64,000 nt of DNA from the NCBI GenBank assembly GCA_964478545.1, contig CAYZIS010000013.1:6051-70050 (forward strand), in the 5' to 3' direction. Under the pieces are notes generated by a model. The model did no database searches. It was not told the DNA's origin and saw only the letters and a program-made list of their open reading frames with translations. The first letter of the stretch is position 1. Each line of letters begins with the position of its first letter. This DNA comes from DQWO01 sp964478545 (GTDB lineage Bacteria; Desulfobacterota; Anaeroferrophillalia; Anaeroferrophillales; Anaeroferrophillaceae). Position numbers and translations under genes: made by a program. Positions 1 through 7,558 of this stretch are shown here, one piece after another.

Positions 1-203
1 TATTGATTGAATAATCTAAAACTGCAATCTTTATCCTTTTGATATCCTTCCTGGTTATCCTCAACATTGTCTCCAGATCCAGTTTTTAGACTTTTGCCGG
101 TATCATACCCTGATAAAAGTTCTGAATTTTCACGATAACCTGGCATGTAAACAAAAAATATTATTGATTGTATGTATCATTTTCCCTTGAAGAGGAATTT
201 CAT

Positions 204-2849
204 ATGTTTGGAATCGTAAAAAAAGTTATTGGCAGCAAGAATGATCGGGAGTTGAAAAAGTTAAATCCCTTGATTCAACAGGTCAATCAGCTGGAATCGG
301 AGATTCAAAAACTTACCGATGAGCAATTGCGTGCAAAAACCGACATTTTCCGTCAACAGTTGCATGAGGGTAAATCTCTGGATGATCTTTTGCCGGAGAC
401 TTTTGCCGTTGTCCGAGAGGCTTCTATTCGAATCTTAAAAATGCGCCATTTTGATGTTCAGCTACTTGGTGGCATTGTTTTGCACCAGGGGAAAATAGCT
501 GAAATGAAAACTGGTGAGGGCAAAACCCTGATGGCAACCATGCCTATCTATCTCAATGCCCTTGAGGGCAAAGGTGCTCATGTAATAACAGTTAATGATT
601 ATCTTGCCCGCCGCGATGCTGATTGGATGGGGACTATTTACCGGTTTTTAGGACTTTCTGTGGGGGTTATTCTGCATGGAATGGATGATCAGGAGCGTCA
701 GCAAGCCTATGGCTGTGATGTGACCTATGGGACCAATAATGAGTTTGGTTTTGATTACCTCCGTGACAACATGAAATTTCAGTTGGAAGATTATGCCCAG
801 CGGGAACTGAATTATGCCATTGTCGATGAGGTGGACAGCATTTTGGTTGATGAGGCTAGGACTCCTTTAATTATCTCCGGACCGACGGAAGATCGTACGG
901 ACAAATATTATCTGATTGATAAAATTATACCACGGCTGGACAAGAAAACAGATTATGAGGTTGAGGAGAAAACCAAAACAGTTGTACTTAGCGACCAGGG
1001 GGTTGCCAGAATTGAGGAACTGCTGAAGATTACTAATCTTTTTGAACCATCCCAGATGGAAACCCTGCATCATGTTAATCAGGCCCTCAAGGCACATGTT
1101 TTGTTTAAGCGGGATGTGGATTATGTGGTGAAAGACAATCAGGTGATGATTGTCGATGAATTTACTGGGCGTCTTATGCCTGGAAGGCGTTACAGCGAAG
1201 GTCTTCATCAGGCTTTAGAAGCTAAAGAAGGAGTGAAGATAGAAAGTGAAAACCAAACCCTGGCTTCAGTAACTTTCCAGAACTTTTTCCGGATGTACAA
1301 TAAACTTGCTGGGATGACCGGAACCGCAGATACGGAAGCAGTGGAGTTCAAACAGATTTACAATCTTGATGTCATGGTGATTCCTACTAATATGCCGATG
1401 ATCAGGATTGATAATCCGGATGTGATTTATAAAACCAAAACGGAGAAATATCGGGCGGTGGTTAGGGAGATCATCGAGCGTCACCAAAATGGCCAGCCGA
1501 TGTTGGTGGGAACCATTTCCATTGACGATTCCGAGAAACTGAGCCAGATGCTGACGAAGAAAGGTGTTCGCCATGAAGTCCTCAACGCCAAGTTCCATGA
1601 GAAGGAAGCAGAAATTGTTGCCCAGGCAGGTCGAAAAGGTGCTTTGACTATCGCGACTAATATGGCCGGGCGGGGGACTGATATCGTTCTGGGTGGTAAT
1701 GCTGAGATGCTGGCAAAGAAAAAAATAAAGGAGGATATGCCAGAAGTGGAGCGGGAACAGCTACTCAGCGAATTCCGGATCCAGTGTGAGCGTGAACGGG
1801 AAGAAGTTCTGGCTGCGGGTGGACTGCATATCCTGGGAACGGAACGTCATGAAAGTCGGCGGATTGATAATCAGCTTCGTGGTCGTTCTGGTCGCCAGGG
1901 GGACCCTGGTTCTACCCGTTTCTACCTGGCTTTAGATGATGATCTGATGCGTATTTTTGGTTCCGAGCGAATTTCAAAGGTCATGGATACCCTGGGTATT
2001 GAGGAAGATGAGCCGATCGAACATGGGATGATTTCCAAGGCCATTGAAAATGCCCAGCGTCGGGTTGAGGGCCACAACTTTGATATTCGGAAACAGCTGC
2101 TGGAATACGATGATGTCATGAATAAGCAGCGGGAAACCATTTATGCTTTGCGACGGGATATTCTCGGCCAGGATAATCTTCATGAACTGGTGCTGGAATA
2201 TATGGATGAAGTGGCAACCAATTTTATCGAGACATTGGTAGCTGAAAAAGATCCTTTGTCAGGATGGGACCATGAAGCGCTGAACGCCGGATTCAGCCAG
2301 TATTTTGGTCTTACGATTGATTTTGCTGCTGATCCAATGATCAAGGAGCTTGCGAATAAAGATTCTTTTATTGAACTTTTTTCCCAGCGCTTGCATCGCT
2401 ATTATGAACAGCGAGAACAGGAAATTGGCGTTGAGACCATGCGCCAGCTGGAAAAGATCGTTTTGCTGCATACTTTGGATACATTGTGGAAGGAGCACCT
2501 CTATAGCATTGATCAGTTGAAGGAAGGTATTGGCCTGCGAGGTTATGGTCAGAAGGACCCGTTGCGGGAATACCAGCGTGAAGGTTTTGACATGTTTGTT
2601 GATATGCTGGTTCGGGTGAAAGAGGATGCGGTTACCCAGCTTTGTCATATCCGGGTGACCCGGGATGAAGAGGTGGCAGAGCTTGATCGCCAGACAAGGA
2701 AAAACACGGATATGGTATTGAGCCGTGGTAAAGGAGTTGGTGAGTCGGGCAAAAAACAGCCGGTAAAAAATAAGGAGAAGAAAGTCGGTCGCAACGATCC
2801 CTGTCCCTGTGGCAGTGGAAAAAAATATAAGCGCTGCTGTGGCCGCTGA
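204..2849 (+). CDS. secA: Preprotein translocase ATPase SecA
   Basis: SecA is the motor ATPase that pushes unfolded secretory proteins through SecYEG at the inner membrane. The 881-residue product is normal length. Visible are the Walker A region (MKTGEGKTL), the Walker B-type DEVDSILVDEARTPL, the motif V/VI-type TNMAGRGTDIVLGG and LRGRSGRQGDPGS, and a C-terminal zinc-binding SEC-C tail (CPCGSGKKYKRCC). I chose ATG 204 because it follows a Shine-Dalgarno-like gaagagg at 189-195 and gives the usual N-terminus MFGIVKKVIG; an upstream TTG at 168 is in frame but adds an atypical leader. argJ follows about 120 nt downstream on the same strand. The family assignment is certain; nothing is unusual. 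Confidence 0.98.
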   Translation: MFGIVKKVIGSKNDRELKKLNPLIQQVNQLESEIQKLTDEQLRAKTDIFRQQLHEGKSLDDLLPETFAVVREASIRILKMRHFDVQLLGGIVLHQGKIAEMKTGEGKTLMATMPIYLNALEGKGAHVITVNDYLARRDADWMGTIYRFLGLSVGVILHGMDDQERQQAYGCDVTYGTNNEFGFDYLRDNMKFQLEDYAQRELNYAIVDEVDSILVDEARTPLIISGPTEDRTDKYYLIDKIIPRLDKKTDYEVEEKTKTVVLSDQGVARIEELLKITNLFEPSQMETLHHVNQALKAHVLFKRDVDYVVKDNQVMIVDEFTGRLMPGRRYSEGLHQALEAKEGVKIESENQTLASVTFQNFFRMYNKLAGMTGTADTEAVEFKQIYNLDVMVIPTNMPMIRIDNPDVIYKTKTEKYRAVVREIIERHQNGQPMLVGTISIDDSEKLSQMLTKKGVRHEVLNAKFHEKEAEIVAQAGRKGALTIATNMAGRGTDIVLGGNAEMLAKKKIKEDMPEVEREQLLSEFRIQCEREREEVLAAGGLHILGTERHESRRIDNQLRGRSGRQGDPGSTRFYLALDDDLMRIFGSERISKVMDTLGIEEDEPIEHGMISKAIENAQRRVEGHNFDIRKQLLEYDDVMNKQRETIYALRRDILGQDNLHELVLEYMDEVATNFIETLVAEKDPLSGWDHEALNAGFSQYFGLTIDFAADPMIKELANKDSFIELFSQRLHRYYEQREQEIGVETMRQLEKIVLLHTLDTLWKEHLYSIDQLKEGIGLRGYGQKDPLREYQREGFDMFVDMLVRVKEDAVTQLCHIRVTRDEEVAELDRQTRKNTDMVLSRGKGVGESGKKQPVKNKEKKVGRNDPCPCGSGKKYKRCCGR

Positions 2850-2865
2850 TAAAGATATCTGGTAT

Positions 2866-2907
2866 AAGGTGTACGGTTTAAGGTGTACGGTTTAAGGTGT
2901 ACGGTTT
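2866..2907 (+). repeat. Three exact tandem copies of a 14-bp unit
   Basis: The unit AAGGTGTACGGTTT occurs three times head to tail (2866-2879, 2880-2893, 2894-2907), followed by a partial fourth copy (AAGGT). It lies between the secA stop and the argJ start and so falls in the presumed argJ leader. No function is evident; replication slippage would explain it. Confidence 0.9.
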
Positions 2908-2968
2908 AAGGTATGAGCTAAGGTCTTTGCATATAGACATTTCTGAGGAGAAAAGGGAAAAAACGGTT

Positions 2969-4147
2969 ATGGGCTGTCCTGGTTATCGTTTCGCCGTCCT
3001 TCACTGCGGCCTGAAAAAAGGAGATCAACTCGATCTGGCCCTCATTGTTTCTGAAAAGCCGGCGGTTGCGGCGGCGGTTTTTACCACCAATAAATTTCCG
3101 GCGGCCCCGGTCATCTATGGCCGACGGCAGCTTGCTGTTGCGATGCCAATCAGTGCGGTGCTGGTGAACAGTGGTAATGCCAATGCCTGTACCGGTGATC
3201 AGGGGGTGGCTGATGTCAAACAGTTGGCCAAAGAACTTTCGTCTGTCCTCTCTGTTCCTGAAGAACAGATTTTTATCTCTTCCACCGGCGTGATCGGTGA
3301 ACCCCTGCCGGTGGATATGATTGCTGCCTCTCTTCCGCGTTTCCCCGACCTTCTTTCAGCTTCCGGGCTGCCGGCTGCAGCTACGGCCATCATGACCACA
3401 GATTCACAATCTAAAACCTGCTCGGTTTCGCTGCAACTTTCAACCGGCGTTGTGCATCTTTGCGGATTTGCCAAAGGTGCCGGGATGATAGAACCCAATA
3501 TGGCAACCATGCTGGCCTATCTGCTGACAGATGCTGCCATTGACTGCAGCAGGCTGCAGGAAATTTTGAAGAGAGTGGTGGATAAAACCTTTAATCGGAT
3601 CAGTGTGGATGGGGATACCAGTACGAACGATACGGTTCTGCTCCTTGCTAACGGCGTCTCTGGTTGTTCCCTGGCATGCGATGCGGATGCAAAGGTTTTT
3701 GAAGCCGGTTTGTACCAGGTTGCCGATGAGCTTTCCCGGATGATCGTTAAAGATGGTGAAGGGGCGACCAAAATGGTGGAAATCCTGGTCAAGAATGCTC
3801 CTGATCGCCAGGCTGCGGAAAAGATCAGTCGAACCATTGCCCATTCCCTGCTGGTGAAAACCGCTTTTTATGGAGAGGATGCCAACTGGGGGAGGATTAT
3901 CGCGGCTTTAGGGTATGCCGGTGTGGATCTGGATCCTGGGCGGGTGGATATCTGGCTTGACCGGATTCAAGTGGTAGCCGATGGCCAAAGGTGTCCTGAC
4001 TACAGGGAAGCTGATGGTGCCAGGGTATTCCGGCAGGATAGCTTTACCATTACCATTGATCTGCATGCCGGAGATGGTAGTTTTTCCCTGCTGACGACCG
4101 ACCTTTCCCATGAGTATGTTTCCATCAATGCCGATTACCGGACTTGA
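2969..4147 (+). CDS. argJ: Bifunctional glutamate N-acetyltransferase/N-acetylornithine acetyltransferase ArgJ
   Basis: ArgJ moves the acetyl group from N-acetylornithine to glutamate, closing the cyclic arginine pathway; bifunctional members also use acetyl-CoA. The 392-residue product has normal length. The autocleavage region KGAGMIEPNMATML is intact: the Thr after Ala is the expected N-terminal nucleophile of the beta chain. The ending, with the Asn-Ala-Asp segment near the C-terminus, also fits the family. Start ATG 2969 gives the typical MGCPGYRFA N-terminus; an in-frame GTG at 2897 lies inside the tandem repeat and is unlikely. argB, another gene of the pathway, lies at 21 kb. I cannot tell mono- from bifunctional activity by eye. 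Confidence 0.96.
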   Translation: MGCPGYRFAVLHCGLKKGDQLDLALIVSEKPAVAAAVFTTNKFPAAPVIYGRRQLAVAMPISAVLVNSGNANACTGDQGVADVKQLAKELSSVLSVPEEQIFISSTGVIGEPLPVDMIAASLPRFPDLLSASGLPAAATAIMTTDSQSKTCSVSLQLSTGVVHLCGFAKGAGMIEPNMATMLAYLLTDAAIDCSRLQEILKRVVDKTFNRISVDGDTSTNDTVLLLANGVSGCSLACDADAKVFEAGLYQVADELSRMIVKDGEGATKMVEILVKNAPDRQAAEKISRTIAHSLLVKTAFYGEDANWGRIIAALGYAGVDLDPGRVDIWLDRIQVVADGQRCPDYREADGARVFRQDSFTITIDLHAGDGSFSLLTTDLSHEYVSINADYRT

Positions 4148-4554
4148 AGTTACTTTGAAAATGGCCTTTTTGCCCGATTATGGTGTTGGTCTTACATTTT
4201 AATCCTCCCGTACCTGTCACCCCGGCCATTCTGTCTGCCAAGCTCACGGCGGCGAACAAAGATTTTTTATGCTTGCCAGGGGGGAATATGAAAATATTCG
4301 TCAAAAAGGGTAGAAAAGTATCCGATTTGGGCATATTTTTACCACTTTTTAACGTTTTCTGAAGTTGTATACAATTTTTTTAAAAAAGGGGATATCTTAG
4401 AATTCAGAAGTTGCTGTTTTTGCTGTCTATTTTAATAACCGTATATTTTATAGTTGTATGGTGTGAATATTGCTAGTGTAGTCATACATAGTGTTATTCA
4501 GGAAAAAATAGTGGAAGTAATTTACCTAATTCAACGAAAAAGGAGGGAAAGTAA
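4148..4554. other. 407-bp intergenic region with AT-rich hairpins
   Basis: No gene is supported here. Visible structures are a perfect small hairpin at 4284-4299 (GAATAT/ATATTC stem closing a GAAA loop) and an imperfect AT-rich inverted repeat at 4303-4350. The last part is AT-rich and leads to a strong AGGAGG at 4541-4546 for the following gene, so the region probably holds that gene's promoter. I see no convincing -35/-10 pair. Confidence 0.5.
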
Positions 4555-5220
4555 ATGAAGAAAGTATTAACAGCGATAGTAGTAGGCCTGACCCTGTTAT
4601 GCGTGACGGGCCTGGCCCAGGCGAGCTTGACCACCATCGGCACAGCCACCTATGGCGGCTTGGATTACAACCTGATCTGGGACAAGGACAACAACGGCAA
4701 CTCCATAGTCTGGCTGGATTATACTAATGACGCAATTAACTGGTACAGTCAGAAAGCCTGGGCCGCCGGGCTTGACTCGTCTATAACCTACAATATCGAT
4801 CCGGGCTGCTTTACCGTTGCCTGGGATGATGCTGCCTGGCGGCTGCCAAGCACCGGATCGTCTAATGCGGGCTACGACCAAACCACCTCTGAGATGGGTG
4901 ATCTGTTTTACAATGATCTGGGATTAAGTGGGAGTTCTACTACTACTACTACTGCCGAACAATTAAACGCCACCAATTTTGACAATTTAATTGCGGGCCA
5001 GTACTGGTCCGGCACGGAGTATAGTTCGAACTCCGGCTGGGTCTTCATCATGAAAAACGGCTACCAGGGCGGTGACCCCAAGGACAACAGCCACTGCGGG
5101 TTGGCTGTTCGCGGCGGACAAGTTTCAGCGGTTCCCGTTCCCGGGGCCATCTGGTTGCTTGGCTCAGGGCTTCTTGGTCTGTTGGGCATTCGCAGGCGGA
5201 GAAAAGGGATGCGTGTATGA
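4555..5220 (+). CDS. Secreted DUF1566 (Lcl C-terminal-like) protein with PEP-CTERM-like sorting tail
   Basis: The 221-residue protein starts with a signal peptide (about residues 1-23, cleavage near AQA). The middle has the pattern of DUF1566/Lcl C-terminal domains: a WRLPS motif near residue 100, then YWSGTEYSS and an AVRGG-type end. The C-terminus is a tripartite sorting signal: VPVPGAIWLLG, a hydrophobic stretch GSGLLGLLG and a basic end IRRRRK. This is a VPxP variant of PEP-CTERM, the tail recognised by exosortases in exopolysaccharide producers. The start has a perfect AGGAGG eight nucleotides upstream. The gene stands alone; no exosortase is in the window. A TAC microsatellite encodes a run of threonines in the middle. 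Its ligand is unknown. Confidence 0.85.
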   Translation: MKKVLTAIVVGLTLLCVTGLAQASLTTIGTATYGGLDYNLIWDKDNNGNSIVWLDYTNDAINWYSQKAWAAGLDSSITYNIDPGCFTVAWDDAAWRLPSTGSSNAGYDQTTSEMGDLFYNDLGLSGSSTTTTTAEQLNATNFDNLIAGQYWSGTEYSSNSGWVFIMKNGYQGGDPKDNSHCGLAVRGGQVSAVPVPGAIWLLGSGLLGLLGIRRRRKGMRV

Positions 5221-5313
5221 TTATTTGGTTATTGGGGGGTGCGGGGGGCTTTTGCCCCTTGTCCGCCGCAAATTTTTTGTAACTATTAGGTTAACAACGA
5301 AAATAAAATAACG

Positions 5314-5387
5314 CTCACAGAGGCTCAGAGACACAGAGAAAAGCAAACTTCTTTTCCGCGTCTCTGAGTCTCTGGTGCCTCCGTGAG
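5314..5387. repeat. Long imperfect palindrome rich in CTCAGAGA
   Basis: The arm CTCACAGAGGCTCAGAGA (from 5314) is nearly the reverse complement of the sequence at 5361-5387, which ends TGCCTCCGTGAG. About 25 nt per arm pair with a few mismatches around a loop of about 20 nt. It could fold as a hairpin and act as a transcription terminator, or be a small mobile palindrome. Confidence 0.7.
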
Positions 5388-5391
5388 AAAA

Positions 5392-5465
5392 TGCTTCGCC
5401 AGGGGTCACATCGTGACAAAGGCTATTGAAAATCACCAATAAAAGAAAATATCACGATACGCCTT
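5392..5465 (+). repeat. 74-bp direct repeat, copy 1
   Basis: This stretch is identical base for base to 5651-5724. Inside it are nested inverted repeats: GTCAC/GTGAC, ATCGTGA/TCACGAT, TATTG/CAATA, and outer AAGGC/GCCTT. The nested symmetry suggests a small structured mobile repeat rather than a chance duplication. Confidence 0.9.
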
Positions 5466-5650
5466 TTCGCAACTCATGAAATAGATCGGTGGCTGTTCCT
5501 GAATTTCACCGAATTTCCTACTCAATTTCCCCTATTTTTTTTGATACCTGATTACCTTTTGTTTGCCTTTGATAATTTTAATCGGTAAATATTCGGCTAC
5601 GTAAAAAAACACTATCTTACAGCGGGTAATTAAGTTGGTTCGCTTCGCCC

Positions 5651-5724
5651 TGCTTCGCCAGGGGTCACATCGTGACAAAGGCTATTGAAAATCACCAATA
5701 AAAGAAAATATCACGATACGCCTT
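5651..5724 (+). repeat. 74-bp direct repeat, copy 2
   Basis: Exact second copy of 5392-5465, 185 bp further on and in the same orientation. Perfect identity over 74 bp in non-coding DNA implies a recent duplication or active homogenisation. Confidence 0.9.
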
Positions 5725-5794
5725 CGTCAAGAAATGACCCCAATCCCGGTAGTTTGAAAACAATACCGAATATTTACTTCAATCGAGTTTGACC

Positions 5795-5824
5795 CTATTG
5801 GTTTCTATTGGTTTCTATTGGTTT
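5795..5824 (+). repeat. Triple 10-bp tandem repeat CTATTGGTTT
   Basis: Three exact copies at 5795-5804, 5805-5814 and 5815-5824, about 140 bp upstream of the antitoxin gene. Function unknown; a slippage product. Confidence 0.85.
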
Positions 5825-5966
5825 GTGTTTTCCCCCAGGAAAGATGCTGGGTAGCATGAAAAGCATTGATTCCGAAACGGATGGATTTTACTTCTTGTTT
5901 TTTTCCGTAATATGATCTAGATATTCAATGTAAATACAAATGAATATTGTAGAAAAGGAGGGGTAT

Positions 5967-6206
5967 ATGAAGGCAACAACAATCCGCATGGAAGAAATGA
6001 TGCTTGCACGAGTCGATTCCATGGCGAAAAATATTAACCGGTCACGAACTTGGCTTATCAATCAAGCTGTCGAGCGTTTTTTAAACTATGAGGAGTGGTT
6101 TATACAGGAAGTGAGAGCTGGGCTCGATGAAGTAGCAAATGGTGAAACTGCTACCCCTGAAGAGGTAGTAAAAGGTTTTGCCAAATGGGGTGTGCATGCA
6201 GATTAG
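5967..6206 (+). CDS. Ribbon-helix-helix antitoxin (CopG/ParD-like)
   Basis: The 79-residue protein begins MKATTIRMEEMMLARVD, the beta-strand and first helix of a ribbon-helix-helix DNA-binding domain, followed by SRTWLINQAVERFL for the second helix. The C-terminal half (EVRAGLDEVANGE...EEVVKGFAKWG) is the kind of tail that wraps a ParE toxin. Start ATG 5967 follows AGGAGGGG at 5956-5963; an earlier in-frame ATG at 5940 lies upstream of that ribosome-binding site and is rejected. It overlaps the downstream toxin by 11 nt. By family knowledge it neutralises the toxin and represses the operon. Confidence 0.88.
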   Translation: MKATTIRMEEMMLARVDSMAKNINRSRTWLINQAVERFLNYEEWFIQEVRAGLDEVANGETATPEEVVKGFAKWGVHAD

Positions 6207-6477
6207 GTGGACAAAGAAAGCCCTTAACAATCTGGATGCTGCCGTTAAGTATATCGCTAAAGAGAGTCCGACGAATGCTCAAATGGTTGCTCAAAAAATT
6301 TGGAACTCAATGCAACTTTTAACAACTCAGCCAGGTCTCGGTCGGCCCGGTCGAATTGATGGAACCAGGGAGTTAATTATCGGTGGGTTACCATACATTG
6401 TTCCCTACCTTGAACAAGAAGGTGTAATTGTTATTTTGCGAATCATGCACACTTCAATGAAATGGCCGGAGAGTTAG
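6196..6477 (+). CDS. RelE/ParE-family toxin
   Basis: The 93-residue product has the ParE pattern: N-terminal beta-strand MQIRWTKKALNNLD, a helical hairpin with YIAKESPTNAQ, the LLTTQPGLGRPGR turn, and the C-terminal strands TRELIIGGLPYIVPY and VIVILRIMHTSMKWP. ParE-type toxins poison DNA gyrase; RelE-type members cut mRNA, and the two cannot be separated by eye, although GRPGRIDGTRELII...PYIVPY points to ParE. ATG 6196 lies within the antitoxin's last codons, implying translational coupling. Intact, so probably functional. Confidence 0.88.
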   Translation: MQIRWTKKALNNLDAAVKYIAKESPTNAQMVAQKIWNSMQLLTTQPGLGRPGRIDGTRELIIGGLPYIVPYLEQEGVIVILRIMHTSMKWPES

Positions 6478-6541
6478 TCAATAAAAAGATATTATCTTCC
6501 CGTGAGCAGGCTGAAGGCGCTTTTTACGAGAACATCATCTC

Positions 6542-7558
6542 TCACTTCCCTGCTTTTCCCCTCCTCTTTTGAAAGCGGTTAACTGCTTGATTGTGTTCCC
6601 TCAGGGTAGATGAGAAGTGATGGCTGCCGTCGTTGCGGGAGACAAAGTAGAGATAATTAACCTTAGCCGGGAAATTAACCGCCCGCAGAGCACTGGCCCC
6701 CGGATTGCAGATGGGTCCTGGTGGCAGTCCCCGGTGTCGATAGGTGTTGTAAGGTGAGGAATCCCTCAAATCTTTTCTCCGTAGATTGCCGTCAAATTTC
6801 TCCCCCAGTCCGTAGATAACCGTAGGATCACACTCCAGTCGCATACCTTTGCGTAGCCGGTTGAAGATCACTGCGGCGATGAGCGGCATTTCCTCCTCAT
6901 TGCCAGTCTCTTTCTGGACGATTGAAGCCAGGGTAACCAATTCATGACGGCTGTAGGATGATGGCTTAATGACCCCATCCGAGATCATTTGATACTGGTC
7001 AGTAAAAGTTTTGAGCATGAGAGACAGCAACTGCCAGCAGCGGGTGTTTCTGGTGTAATGGTAGGTGCTGGGGAACAGGTAGCCTTCGCAATTGGATGCC
7101 TTGATTCCCCATTTCTGGATGAATTTCAAGTCGATAATCAGTTGATTGAATTCATTTTTTTCACAGGTATCAGCCAGCAGATCGCCAATTTCCCTCATCG
7201 TAAAGCCTTCCGGAATGGTGATCTGGTAGGTTTTTACCCGGCCGGCAGTCAGTTGTTCGATGATGTTAGATGGAGTTTCCCCGGGTTGAAATTCATATTC
7301 TCCGGCTTGAATCCGGTTGCTCAGACCACGAATCCGGGCAGTAAGGGAAAATTTCCTGGAGGAAGAAACAAGACCTCTTTTCTCAAGATCTCGGCTGACT
7401 TTTTGTAGTGAATCTCCAGGCTTAACCTGAAAAACCGTGGTTTCCCGGACACATGGTCGCTGAGCGAATCGATAAAGTTCGATGCTTGCGACTGCCATGG
7501 CCAGGATAATGGCCATGATAGCGAGAAGAATAAATTTCCTGGCTGTAGAGTTTTTCAT
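6542..7558 (-). CDS. mltG: Endolytic murein transglycosylase MltG (YceG-like)
   Basis: MltG cuts nascent glycan strands in the periplasm and is thought to release strands during elongation. The 338-residue protein has one N-terminal membrane anchor (about residues 9-27), a LysM-like segment beginning VKPGDSLQKVSRDLEKRG, and the YceG domain. The SIVQKETG motif holds the expected catalytic glutamate, followed by AAVIFNRL and the conserved SPYNTYRHRGLPPGPI...NPG region. The start overlaps the end of murJ by 4 nt, so the two are translationally coupled. That coupling of a lipid II flippase with a glycan-strand terminase makes metabolic sense. Confidence 0.95.
   Translation of the reverse strand: MKNSTARKFILLAIMAIILAMAVASIELYRFAQRPCVRETTVFQVKPGDSLQKVSRDLEKRGLVSSSRKFSLTARIRGLSNRIQAGEYEFQPGETPSNIIEQLTAGRVKTYQITIPEGFTMREIGDLLADTCEKNEFNQLIIDLKFIQKWGIKASNCEGYLFPSTYHYTRNTRCWQLLSLMLKTFTDQYQMISDGVIKPSSYSRHELVTLASIVQKETGNEEEMPLIAAVIFNRLRKGMRLECDPTVIYGLGEKFDGNLRRKDLRDSSPYNTYRHRGLPPGPICNPGASALRAVNFPAKVNYLYFVSRNDGSHHFSSTLREHNQAVNRFQKRRGKAGK

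Larger units (their letters stand above)
5221..5966. other. 746-bp repeat-rich intergenic region
   Basis: No gene is supported. The region holds a long imperfect palindrome (5314-5387), two identical 74-bp copies (5392-5465 and 5651-5724), a triple 10-bp repeat (5795-5824) and AT-rich sequence leading to the toxin-antitoxin pair. The density of repeats between a lone secreted protein and a TA module suggests a site of past insertions. Confidence 0.7.

Noticed and set aside
4180..4362. 60-codon plus-strand frame in the argJ downstream gap
   Set aside because: No ribosome-binding site, no family pattern, and it crosses AT-rich hairpins.
5392..5724. Possible CRISPR array
   Set aside because: There are only two repeats, 74 bp long and 185 bp apart, with no regular spacers and no cas genes in the window.
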